A stretch of DNA of 64,000 nucleotides, taken from DASVDE01 sp963740065 (lineage in GTDB: Bacteria > Actinomycetota > Thermoleophilia > Solirubrobacterales > 70-9). The translations under genes were made by a program, and so were the position numbers. Location of the stretch: NCBI GenBank assembly GCA_963740065.1, contig CAVUCS010000001.1, positions 620,001 through 684,000 of the forward strand. Direction: 5' to 3'. Position 1 is the stretch's first letter; each line of letters starts with the position of its first letter. Below the pieces are notes generated by a model. The model saw only the letters and a program-made list of their open reading frames with translations, searched no databases and had not been told where the DNA came from. This document shows, one piece after another, positions 1 through 7,189 of this stretch.

Positions 1-2484
1 TCGGTGATCGGCTGGGGCGAGTTTGAGTTGGAGGTGATGCGCGATCGCAACGACAACGTCGTGATCATCTGTTCGATCGAGAACGTCGACCCAATGGGGG
101 TCCACACCGGTGACTCGGTCACCGTCGCCCCGGCGCAGACGCTCACCGACCCGCTCTACCAGGAGCTGCGAGACCAGGCGATCAAGGTGATCCGCGCGGT
201 CGGCGTTGAGACCGGCGGCTCCAACGTCCAGTTCGCGGTCAACCCGGAGAACGGCGCGATCGTCGTGATCGAGATGAACCCACGCGTCTCACGCTCTTCC
301 GCGCTCGCCTCGAAGGCGACCGGCTTCCCGATCGCCAAGATGGCGGCGAAGCTGGCGGTCGGTTACGCCCTGGAGGAGATTCCCAACGACATCACCCGCG
401 CCACGCCCGCCGCTTTCGAGCCGACGATCGACTACGTGGTAACCAAGATCCCGCGCTTCGCTTTCGAGAAGTTCCCGGGCGCCGAAGGCCGGCTCTCGAC
501 CTACATGCAGAGCGTCGGGGAGGCGATGGCGATCGGCCGCACCTTCCGCGAGTCCTTCGCCAAGGCGATGCGCTCGCGAGAGCTGGACGCGGCGCCGGAT
601 TTCCCCGAGTCCGACGAGGAGCTGTTGGGGCAGATCGCGATTCCCTGCGCGGAGCGCTTCGACCAGATTCACGAGGCCTTTCGCCGCGGGCTCGAAATCG
701 AGGCGGTGCACGAGCGCTGCCTGGTCGACCGCTGGTTTTTGCGCGAGCTGCAGGCGCTCGCTATCGAAGGCGATGGCACCGAGGGGCTCGCTCGCGCTTA
801 CAAGGCGGTCGACACCTGCGCCGCTGAATTTGAGGCGGCGACCCCCTACTACTACTCAACGCACGAGCGACCCGGTCCCGACGGAGTTCCCGCCTCCGAA
901 GTACGCCGTGGAGAGCGCGACTCGGTCGTCATCCTCGGCGCCGGCCCAAACCGAATTGGCCAGGGGATCGAGTTCGACTACTGCTGCGTGCACGCCGCGA
1001 TGACCGCGCGTGAGCTGGGCCGCGACGCGGTGATGATCAACTGCAACCCGGAGACGGTCTCCACCGACTACGACACCTCCGATCGCCTCTATTTCGAGCC
1101 GTTGACGGCGGAAGATGTGCTGGCCGTCTGTGCGCAAGAGCGTCCCGAGGGGGTAATCGTCCAGTTCGGCGGCCAAACGCCGCTGAAGTTGGCGCGCGAC
1201 CTGGAGGAGGCGGGCGTGCCGCTGCTCGGCACCCCGGTCGACGCAATCGACCTGGCCGAGGACCGCGGCCGCTTCGGCGCCTTGCTTCGGCGCCTCGACA
1301 TCGCCCACCCGCCTTACGGCACCGCGCTCTCCGCCGATGAGGCGACGGTGATCGCCGAGGAGGTTGGATTCCCGCTGTTGGTGCGTCCCTCGTATGTCCT
1401 CGGGGGTAGGGCGATGGAGATTTGTTACTCGACGGATGACCTCTCGGCGTACCTCGATGCCCACGTCAAGGCGGATCAGGAACACCCACTCCTGCTCGAC
1501 CGCTTCCTCGAGAACGCGATCGAGGTGGACGTTGACGCCCTCGCCGACGGCGAGGATGTCTGGGTCGCCGGGATCATGCAGCACGTCGAAGAGGCGGGCG
1601 TGCACTCCGGAGACTCCGCCTGCGTGATCCCGCCGATGAGCCTCGGCGAGGAGATGCTGGAGGAGATCCGCGCGACGACCAAGCTGATCGCCCTCGAGCT
1701 GGGCGTAATCGGCTTGATCAACATCCAGTACGCATTGGCGGGCTCAAAGCTGCACGTGATCGAGGCCAACCCCCGCGCCTCCCGAACGGTTCCGTTCGTT
1801 TCCAAGGCGATCGGCACGCCACTGGCCAAGGTCGCCGCCCGGCTGATGCTGGGAGAAAGACTCGCTGAGATGGAGCTGCCGGAGGCGCCTGCCGGCCACG
1901 TCAGCGTCAAGGAGGCGGTGTTGCCATTCGCCCGATTCGCCGGCGCCGATTCAGTTCTCGGGCCGGAAATGAAGAGCACCGGCGAAGTGATGGGGATCGC
2001 CGCCGACTTCCCGACGGCATTCGGCAAGGCGCAGGCCGCGGCGGGGGTGACGTTGCCGAGCGAAGGCTCCGTCTTCATTACCGTCACCGATACGGACAAG
2101 CCCGCCGCGACCCAGATCGCGGCACGTTTCCACGACCTCGGCTTCGAGGTGATTGCGACCGGGGGAACCGCGCAGGCGATCTCGGGAATGGGCGTCCCGG
2201 TGACGCCGATTAACAAAATCGCAGAGGGCTCTCCGCACGTCGTCGACTTGATCAGAGAGCGCCGCTGCGCCCTGGTGATCAATACCCCGACCGGCTCCGG
2301 CGCGCGCGCCGACGGCTATGAGATTCGCTCCGCCGCAGTGCGCCAGGGGATTCCGTGCGTGACGACAATGACCGGCGCCTCGGCGGCCGTCCGCGCGATC
2401 GCGGCGCAGAAGGAGCAGGCGGCCGAGGTGCGGTCACTGCAAGAGATCCACAGCGCCACCTCCTCCGCCCCTGTGGATGCCTGA
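1..2484 (+). CDS. carB: Carbamoyl-phosphate synthase large subunit (5' end missing)
   Basis: Makes carbamoyl phosphate from bicarbonate, glutamine-derived ammonia and two ATP, for pyrimidine and arginine synthesis. The gene is cut by the window edge: the first codons ([12 protein letters not shown]) match about residue 210 of a family near 1,070 residues, so most of the first ATP-grasp half is missing. Visible are [13 protein letters not shown] and [16 protein letters not shown] closing the first ATP-grasp domain, then the oligomerisation region, then the second ATP-grasp half starting at [15 protein letters not shown] with [16 protein letters not shown], and a C-terminal MGS-like allosteric domain (ATGGTA). 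The stop overlaps the pyrK start by 8 nt, which suggests translational coupling. Identification is secure. Confidence 0.97.
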   Translation, partial: SVIGWGEFELEVMRDRNDNVVIICSIENVDPMGVHTGDSVTVAPAQTLTDPLYQELRDQAIKVIRAVGVETGGSNVQFAVNPENGAIVVIEMNPRVSRSSALASKATGFPIAKMAAKLAVGYALEEIPNDITRATPAAFEPTIDYVVTKIPRFAFEKFPGAEGRLSTYMQSVGEAMAIGRTFRESFAKAMRSRELDAAPDFPESDEELLGQIAIPCAERFDQIHEAFRRGLEIEAVHERCLVDRWFLRELQALAIEGDGTEGLARAYKAVDTCAAEFEAATPYYYSTHERPGPDGVPASEVRRGERDSVVILGAGPNRIGQGIEFDYCCVHAAMTARELGRDAVMINCNPETVSTDYDTSDRLYFEPLTAEDVLAVCAQERPEGVIVQFGGQTPLKLARDLEEAGVPLLGTPVDAIDLAEDRGRFGALLRRLDIAHPPYGTALSADEATVIAEEVGFPLLVRPSYVLGGRAMEICYSTDDLSAYLDAHVKADQEHPLLLDRFLENAIEVDVDALADGEDVWVAGIMQHVEEAGVHSGDSACVIPPMSLGEEMLEEIRATTKLIALELGVIGLINIQYALAGSKLHVIEANPRASRTVPFVSKAIGTPLAKVAARLMLGERLAEMELPEAPAGHVSVKEAVLPFARFAGADSVLGPEMKSTGEVMGIAADFPTAFGKAQAAAGVTLPSEGSVFITVTDTDKPAATQIAARFHDLGFEVIATGGTAQAISGMGVPVTPINKIAEGSPHVVDLIRERRCALVINTPTGSGARADGYEIRSAAVRQGIPCVTTMTGASAAVRAIAAQKEQAAEVRSLQEIHSATSSAPVDA

Positions 2485-3334
2485 GGAATCCAATCACCCA
2501 CCATTCGGTCGTCGCCTTTGCCGGGTAACCGAGAGCCGGGCGTCCGGCGGCTACCGGGTTTTCTCCCTGCTCGATGAAGAGGGCCCGGCGCCCGAGCCAG
2601 GCCAGTTCTACATGCTCGCCACCAAGTCGCACTGGGAGCAGCGCGGCGGCCGCCCCTACCTCCCACGAGCCCTCTCCGTGGCCGACTGCCAGCCGAGTTC
2701 GTCTTTATTCCCGGATAGCGGGAATGAGGACGAACTCGGCGGGGCGCGGTTGGATTTTTTGATTGAGGGCATCGGCCCGGGGACCGATCGGCTCTGCGAG
2801 CTGGAGGTGGGGGAGGGGGTTTGGGTCAACGGGCCCCTCGGCAACGCCTTCTCGCCGCCCCGTGCACTTTCCTCCGGCGCCGCCGGCGCGATCCTCGTCG
2901 GCGGCGGAATCGGGATCGCGCCGCTCGCCCTTTTGCGCCGCCGCTTCGCCGAGCGCAACATTCCCTCCCGCGTCCTGCTCGGCTTTCGCGACGAGTCCCA
3001 CTCGGGCGGCCTGGACGACCTCTTCTCCTGCTGCGAAATCCGCCTCGCCAGCGAGGATGGTCACGTCGGCCACAAGGGCTACGTAACCGACCTGCTCTCA
3101 ACAATGCTCGACGGCGACGACGCCGGTAGCGCCGTCGTCTACGCCTGCGGCCCCCCGCCAATGCTCGACGCGGTCCAAGCTCTCTGCGGAGAGAGAGAAG
3201 TTCCTTGCGAGCTTGCCATGGAATCCCCAATGGCCTGCGGCTACGGAGCTTGTTACGGCTGTGCGGTGCCGAACCCGGACGGCGAGGGCTACATCCGCCT
3301 GTGCGTCGACGGCCCGGTGATACGCCATGCCTGA
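2477..3334 (+). CDS. pyrK: Dihydroorotate dehydrogenase electron-transfer subunit PyrK
   Basis: FAD and [2Fe-2S] subunit that passes electrons from dihydroorotate, oxidised by PyrD, to NAD+. At 285 residues it shows the ferredoxin-reductase fold: an FAD-binding RALSV motif near residue 66, a nucleotide-binding GGGIGIAPL, and a C-terminal iron-sulfur ligand set in CGYGACYGC followed by a fourth Cys in YIRLC. It starts inside carB and its stop lies inside pyrD, so carB-pyrK-pyrD are coupled. Oddity: right after RALSVAD the chain has an extra Ser/Asp/Glu-rich loop of about 15 residues ([14 protein letters not shown]) encoded by a near-perfect palindrome (2692-2740). The loop sits where typical PyrK runs directly into the next beta strand. 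The reading frame is intact. Confidence 0.94.
   Translation: MPEESNHPPFGRRLCRVTESRASGGYRVFSLLDEEGPAPEPGQFYMLATKSHWEQRGGRPYLPRALSVADCQPSSSLFPDSGNEDELGGARLDFLIEGIGPGTDRLCELEVGEGVWVNGPLGNAFSPPRALSSGAAGAILVGGGIGIAPLALLRRRFAERNIPSRVLLGFRDESHSGGLDDLFSCCEIRLASEDGHVGHKGYVTDLLSTMLDGDDAGSAVVYACGPPPMLDAVQALCGEREVPCELAMESPMACGYGACYGCAVPNPDGEGYIRLCVDGPVIRHA
2692..2740. repeat. 49-bp palindrome inside pyrK
   Basis: The left arm gccgagttcgtc (2692-2703) is perfectly complementary to gacgaactcggc (2729-2740). The inner arms attcccg (2707-2713) and cgggaat (2719-2725) are also perfect. Between them ttt (2704-2706) faces gag (2726-2728), which pairs in RNA as G-U, A-U and G-U. The loop is gatag. This gives one continuous 22-bp stem in the mRNA inside an open coding sequence. 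It is read in frame as an extra hydrophilic loop of PyrK. Confidence 0.9.
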
Positions 3335-4181
3335 GTTCTGCGGGATTGACCTCGCGCATCCCGTGATCAACGCCTCGGGGACCTTCGATGCGATCGCGGC
3401 GCGCAAGGTCTACGGCGACGCCCTCCTCGACGACTTCCCCTTCTCGGCCTTCGTTTCGAAGACGATCACGCCGGAACCGCGGGTCGGTAACGAGCCGCAA
3501 CGAATCTGGGAGACCCCGGCGGGGATGATCAACTCGATCGGGTTGCCAAACAAGGGGCTAGACGGCTTTCTCGCGGAGGATCTTCCTCAGTTGGCGGAAT
3601 TGCCCGTTCCGCTGATCGTCTCGGTGATGGGCACCAGCCAAGAAGATTTCTCACGTCTGGTGGCTGGGGTTGGCGAGCGCAAAGAAGTGGCAGCGCTCGA
3701 GCTCAACGTCTCCTGCCCCAACGTCCATTCCGGCCTGATAGTCGGCGAGCAGCCGACCGAGACGGTCGCCCTACTGGAGGCGCTGCGTCCACTGACCGCG
3801 AAGCCGTTGATCGTGAAGCTGACTCCCAACGTGACCGACCCCGCAGCGGTCGCGGTCGCCGCCGAGGAAGGTGGGGCCGATGCGGTGTCGTTGATCAACA
3901 CGCTGAAGGCGAGCGCGATGGATCCGGCCACCGGGCGGCCCGGGATCGCGGCTGGCCACGGCGGCCTCTCGGGTCCGGCCGTGCGACCGATCGCGGTCGC
4001 CCAGGTTCGCGCCGTCGCCGCCGCCATCAAGATCCCGATCGTCGGCATGGGGGGCGTCACGAGCGCAGCCGACGCGCGGGAATTCCTTGCCGCTGGGGCG
4101 ACGTTGGTTGCGGTTGGCACGGAGAGTTTCAGGGACCCACGCGCCGGCGAACGGGTCGCGAAAGGGCTTTCCTCAGGATGA
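3327..4181 (+). CDS. pyrD: Dihydroorotate dehydrogenase, class 1B catalytic subunit
   Basis: Oxidises dihydroorotate to orotate with FMN, the fourth step of UMP synthesis. The partner PyrK just upstream makes it the NAD+-linked class 1B enzyme. The 284-residue TIM barrel shows the family start (INASGTF), SKTIT, the active-site base Cys130 in NVSCPNV, the FMN-phosphate region KLTPNVTD and the C-terminal GMGGV and GATLVAVGTE segments. It begins 8 nt before the pyrK stop. No pyrF follows; the next gene is mihF, after a 119-nt gap with its own promoter. Confidence 0.96.
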   Translation: MPEFCGIDLAHPVINASGTFDAIAARKVYGDALLDDFPFSAFVSKTITPEPRVGNEPQRIWETPAGMINSIGLPNKGLDGFLAEDLPQLAELPVPLIVSVMGTSQEDFSRLVAGVGERKEVAALELNVSCPNVHSGLIVGEQPTETVALLEALRPLTAKPLIVKLTPNVTDPAAVAVAAEEGGADAVSLINTLKASAMDPATGRPGIAAGHGGLSGPAVRPIAVAQVRAVAAAIKIPIVGMGGVTSAADAREFLAAGATLVAVGTESFRDPRAGERVAKGLSSG

Positions 4182-4207
4182 ATAGAGCGGCATGGGGTCG
4201 CCGCCAT

Positions 4208-4232
4208 CCTCGACCTCAACTCGAGGTCGAGG
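4208..4232 (+). terminator. Hairpin downstream of pyrD
   Basis: Perfect 10-bp stem cctcgacctc (4208-4217) with gaggtcgagg (4223-4232) and a 5-nt loop, 26 nt after the pyrD stop. No U-tract follows, so it is at most a U-poor terminator or an RNA-end stabiliser. It separates the pyrimidine genes from mihF. Confidence 0.5.
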
Positions 4233-4262
4233 TGAATTTGCGCTGAATTGGGTCAAATGTCC

Positions 4263-4290
4263 TTGCACGCCAGTTGGCCGCGGCTATACT
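4263..4290 (+). promoter_or_regulatory. Promoter of mihF
   Basis: TTGCAC (4263-4268) and TATACT (4285-4290) are separated by 16 nt, close to the housekeeping sigma consensus. The expected start site lies a few bases upstream of the mihF ATG at 4301, so the mRNA should have almost no leader. There is no Shine-Dalgarno sequence before the ATG, which fits leaderless translation. Confidence 0.7.
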
Positions 4291-4300
4291 CGCCGCCCAC

Positions 4301-4633
4301 ATGCCTGCCCCAGTCAAGACCTCCGCAGCGGCCCCCGAGAGGTCGTTGGACCAACGGATGGATGCGTTGCGGCGGGCGAACGATATTCGCACCGCCCGCG
4401 CCAAGCTGAAGAAGGACCTGAAAGCGGGCAAGGCCAACATCCACACGCTCCTCCTCGACCCGCCGGAGTTCGTGATGACGGCGAAGGTCTTCGACATGCT
4501 GCTGGCCGTCCCCAAGTACGGCAGGGTGAAGACAAACCGCATCCTCAATCAGTGCCGGATCTCACCGTCGAAGACGATCGGCGGCCTCTCCGAGCGCCAA
4601 CGGGCAGAGCTGGTAAGCCAGCTCCGTCGATAG
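4301..4633 (+). CDS. mihF: Integration host factor, actinobacterial type
   Basis: Small basic nucleoid protein of the actinobacterial MihF/sIHF family, which binds DNA without strong sequence preference and affects supercoiling and chromosome organisation. It has 110 residues. The N-terminal helix (RSLDQRMDALRRANDIRTARA) precedes the helix-two-turn-helix-like core KYGRVKTNRILNQCRISPSKTIGGL, a segment highly typical of the family. Placement just before gmk is the classic actinobacterial context. ATG 4301 is preferred over an upstream in-frame start because the -10 box TATACT lies at 4285-4290, inside any longer reading. Confidence 0.93.
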   Translation: MPAPVKTSAAAPERSLDQRMDALRRANDIRTARAKLKKDLKAGKANIHTLLLDPPEFVMTAKVFDMLLAVPKYGRVKTNRILNQCRISPSKTIGGLSERQRAELVSQLRR

Positions 4634-4663
4634 CGCCGCCTGCCCGGTCAATATCTTCGCCCC

Positions 4664-5242
4664 ATGGCGAAGGTCTTTGTAATCACCGGTCCGTCGGGCG
4701 TCGGCAAGGGGACGCTGATCTCCAGGCTGCTCGAGCGCGTACCCGACCTCGAGCTGTCCGTCTCGGCGACGACGCGGCAGCCCCGGGAGGGAGAGAAGGG
4801 CGGCCACGACTACCACTTCCTCACCTCTGAGGAATTCGATCAGCGAGTGGCGGAACAGGACTTCCTCGAATTTGCCACCTACAGCGGCAACCGCTACGGC
4901 ACCCTGCGCTCTGAAGTGCAGCGGCGCCTCGATGCCGGTCGCTCTGTCCTGCTGGAGATCGAAGTCCAGGGTGCCCAGCAGGTTCGGGCCGCCCGCCCGG
5001 ACTCGGTGCAGATCTTCATTGCCCCTTCCGATCCAGCCGTGCTTCGCGAGCGGTTGATCTCGCGCGGAACCGACAGCCCGGAAGCGATCGACTCTCGCCT
5101 CGAAGTCGCCAAGCAGGAATTGGCCGCAAAAGGTGACTTTGCCCACTGCGTCATCAACCAAGATTTTGAGCGCGCCGCGACCGAGCTGGAGGGGATCGTG
5201 CGCACCGAACTTGACTTACCTCTAGACTCCGCAGCCGAATGA
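4664..5242 (+). CDS. gmk: Guanylate kinase
   Basis: Phosphorylates GMP to GDP with ATP, in purine salvage and GTP supply. At 192 residues it is normal length. The P-loop GPSGVGKGT spans residues 9-17. The GMP-binding signature follows (SVSATTRQPREGE, then HDYHFLTSEEF), with EFATYSGNRYGT and the lid region ERLISRGTDS further on. It lies 30 nt after mihF and its stop overlaps the rpoZ start (ATGA), so gmk and rpoZ are probably co-transcribed. Confidence 0.97.
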   Translation: MAKVFVITGPSGVGKGTLISRLLERVPDLELSVSATTRQPREGEKGGHDYHFLTSEEFDQRVAEQDFLEFATYSGNRYGTLRSEVQRRLDAGRSVLLEIEVQGAQQVRAARPDSVQIFIAPSDPAVLRERLISRGTDSPEAIDSRLEVAKQELAAKGDFAHCVINQDFERAATELEGIVRTELDLPLDSAAE

Positions 5243-5472
5243 TCAAGCCACGCGTCGACAAACTGCTGGAGCACGCTGACTCGCACTACGCCGCTGTCGT
5301 AGTCGCGGCGAAGCGGGCGCGCCAGATCAACAGCTACTTCCACAATCTCGGCGAGGGCGGTTTCGGCGAGTACACGCCGCCGATGGTCGAGAACCAGGTC
5401 GGCAAGAACTATCTCTCGATGGCGCTTGAGGAGCTTGCCGACGGCAAGCTCAGATACGAATACCGCGCGTAG
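5239..5472 (+). CDS. rpoZ: RNA polymerase omega subunit
   Basis: Small subunit that helps fold and assemble the beta' subunit of RNA polymerase. It has 77 residues with the conserved start (KPRVDKLLEHADSHYAAVVVAAKRARQIN) and the characteristic end KNYLSMALEELADGKLRYE. The start codon overlaps the gmk stop by 4 nt. The gmk-rpoZ-coaBC order is standard in actinobacteria, which supports the assignment of this short gene. Confidence 0.95.
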   Translation: MIKPRVDKLLEHADSHYAAVVVAAKRARQINSYFHNLGEGGFGEYTPPMVENQVGKNYLSMALEELADGKLRYEYRA

Positions 5473-5510
5473 CCCCGTTCCCGGGCGGCCGGACCGCTAG
5501 GAGGAAACCG

Positions 5511-6785
5511 ATGGCCAGGATCCTGCTTGGAGTAAGCGGTGGGATAGCCGCCTACAAGTCGCTGGAGCTGGCCCGGTTGGCGACCAAGGCCGGCCACGGA
5601 GTGCGAGTCGTAATGACCGAGAGCGCGACCCGTTTCGTCGGCGCCGCCTCCTTTGAGGGAATCGTCGGCTCTCCGGTGCTGATCTCCGAATTCGAACGCG
5701 ACCCGATGGGCGGCGCCTTCCCCGGCGACCCCGCCCCGGAGCACGACCCGATCGGGCACCTCGAAGTCGCCGCCAATTGCGACGCCTTCCTCGTCGCGCC
5801 CGCCTCGGCCAACACAATCGCCAAGTTGGCGGCCGGCATGGCGGACTCGATGCTGACGACCTCCTTCCTTGCCTGCGCCGCGCCGCGCCTCATCGCACCG
5901 GCGATGAACGACCGTATGTACACGGACGCGGCGACCCAGGCGAATCTTGCGGCACTTCGCGAGCGCGGCGTCACCGTGATCGACCCCGAGGAGGGGCAGC
6001 TCGCCTCGCGCGGGGAATTCGGAGTGGGCAGGCTGCCCGACCCCGAGCAGTTGCTCGCCCGCATCGAGTCGTCCCTTCCCATCGGTCATCGCCCCTGGGA
6101 CGGGCTGCGCGTCCTCGTCACCGCGGGCGGGACTCGGGAGCCGATCGACCCCGTTCGCTTCATCGGCAATCGCTCCAGTGGCCGCATGGGCATCGCCCTT
6201 GCCAGCGCCGCGGCGCGGCGGGGCGCCGACGTCACCTTGATAGCCGCCAACGTGTCCCTCCCAACGCCGGCGGGAGTCCACCGCGTCGACGTGGAGACCG
6301 TGGAGCAGCTGGCCGGCGCGGCCCAGGCTGAGTTTTCGACTGCCCACGTCCTGCTGATGGCTGCCGCCCCGGCCGACTTTCGGGCGAGCGAACCGGCAAC
6401 GGGCAAGTTGAAGCGCCAAGACACACTCGAACTTCACTTGGAGCCGACCGAAGACATCCTCGCCGGCCTGGCCGCTTCCCGCAACGAGTCCCAAACCATC
6501 GTCGGCTTCGCCGCCGAGCACGGGGAAGAGGGCCTCGCCCGAGCCCGAGCCAAGCTAACTCGCAAGGGCGCCGATCTCATAGTCCTAAACGACGTATCCG
6601 ACTCACGCATCGGCTTTGAAAGCACTCAGAACGCAGTGACCCTGATCGACGCAAGCTCCGAAACGGAGCTACCTCTCGACTCCAAGGACTCAATTGCCGG
6701 AGGGATCCTGGATCGAGTAGACGTCCTGAGGCGCGAGGGGGACCCCCCTCGACGGGCGGATACTCAAAGTCGTCGGCCTAATTAG
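5511..6785 (+). CDS. coaBC: Bifunctional phosphopantothenoylcysteine decarboxylase/synthase CoaBC
   Basis: Two steps of coenzyme A synthesis: CoaB joins 4'-phosphopantothenate to cysteine using CTP and CoaC decarboxylates the product with FMN. At 424 residues the N-terminal flavoprotein half shows GVSGGIAAYKS, the APASANTIAKLAAGMAD segment and the PAMN signature with MNDRMY. The CoaB half begins near residue 195 (VTAGGTREPIDPVRFIGNRSSG) and has the MAAAPADFR and KLKR motifs. A strong Shine-Dalgarno (aggagga, 5502-5508) precedes the ATG. The last residues (RREGDPPRRADTQSRRPN) come from a large palindrome at 6731-6823 rather than from the conserved fold. Confidence 0.95.
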   Translation: MARILLGVSGGIAAYKSLELARLATKAGHGVRVVMTESATRFVGAASFEGIVGSPVLISEFERDPMGGAFPGDPAPEHDPIGHLEVAANCDAFLVAPASANTIAKLAAGMADSMLTTSFLACAAPRLIAPAMNDRMYTDAATQANLAALRERGVTVIDPEEGQLASRGEFGVGRLPDPEQLLARIESSLPIGHRPWDGLRVLVTAGGTREPIDPVRFIGNRSSGRMGIALASAAARRGADVTLIAANVSLPTPAGVHRVDVETVEQLAGAAQAEFSTAHVLLMAAAPADFRASEPATGKLKRQDTLELHLEPTEDILAGLAASRNESQTIVGFAAEHGEEGLARARAKLTRKGADLIVLNDVSDSRIGFESTQNAVTLIDASSETELPLDSKDSIAGGILDRVDVLRREGDPPRRADTQSRRPN

Positions 6786-6823
6786 CCCGACGACTTGTCC
6801 GGCGAGGGGGGTCCCCCTCGCGC
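6731..6823. repeat. 93-bp nested palindrome at the coaBC stop
   Basis: The outer 21-nt arms 6731-6751 and 6803-6823 are perfectly complementary (gcgcgaggggg... with ...ccccctcgcgc). An inner perfect pair aagtcgtcgg (6767-6776) and ccgacgactt (6787-6796) flanks a central ctaattag region that contains the coaBC stop codon. There is no U-tract. It could act as a terminator or RNA-end stabiliser, or be an inserted palindromic element that rewrote the end of coaBC. Confidence 0.85.
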
Positions 6824-6851
6824 CCCCGCCTGCCCTACGCACTGAGCGGGT

Positions 6852-6857
6852 TATACT
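6852..6857 (+). promoter_or_regulatory. Candidate -10 box of the rimP-nusA-infB operon
   Basis: TATACT at 6852-6857 is identical to the mihF -10 box, but its -35 region near 6829-6834 is poor. Transcription from here would start around 6864 and run through the terminator at 6892-6916 before reaching rimP. Confidence 0.45.
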
Positions 6858-6891
6858 CCGCTCAAGCTTTTACGTCCCTATCGGTGTCGAG

Positions 6892-6916
6892 AAGTGGGCC
6901 TGGCCCACTTTTTTTT
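6892..6916 (+). terminator. Intrinsic terminator in the nusA operon leader (candidate attenuator)
   Basis: Perfect 9-bp stem aagtgggcc (6892-6900) with ggcccactt (6902-6910) around a single-base t, or a shorter stem with a larger loop, running into eight consecutive T (6909-6916). This is a textbook rho-independent terminator, rare in this window. It lies 15 nt before the rimP start and after the likely promoter, so it should limit entry into rimP-nusA-infB. Confidence 0.75.
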
Positions 6917-6931
6917 CGCCCCGAATCAGGC

Positions 6932-7189
6932 ATGGAAGACCTCAAAAACGATATCCAGCAGCAGTTGATCGAGCTCGACTCGGAGCTTGACCTGGTCGCT
7001 TTGGAGCGGCCGGGGACCGAGTCCCTGCGGCTCTTCATCGACCACCCGAGAGGGGTGGACCTGGCGCTCTGCGAGCAGGTCACCAGGCACCTCAATCACC
7101 TGCTGGCCGACTACACCCTCGAGGTTTCCTCGCCCGGGCCCAAGTACAGCCGCCCCAGTCCCATTTCCGAGACCAAGGAGTCGCAGTGA
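6932..7189 (+). CDS. rimP: Ribosome maturation factor RimP, N-terminal domain only
   Basis: RimP assists assembly of the 30S subunit, and rimP-nusA-infB is the conserved order. This protein has only 85 residues against about 150 in the family. It carries the N-terminal domain: LDLVALERPG, LRLFIDHPRGVDL, the helix CEQVTRHLNHLL and YTLEVSSPG. It then ends with a short Ser/Lys tail. The C-terminal SH3-like domain is absent, and nusA starts at once (GTGA overlap), leaving no room for a frameshifted remnant. ATG 6932 is chosen because upstream in-frame codons would lie inside the terminator. Identification is good; whether the short form works is unknown. Confidence 0.85.
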   Translation: MEDLKNDIQQQLIELDSELDLVALERPGTESLRLFIDHPRGVDLALCEQVTRHLNHLLADYTLEVSSPGPKYSRPSPISETKESQ

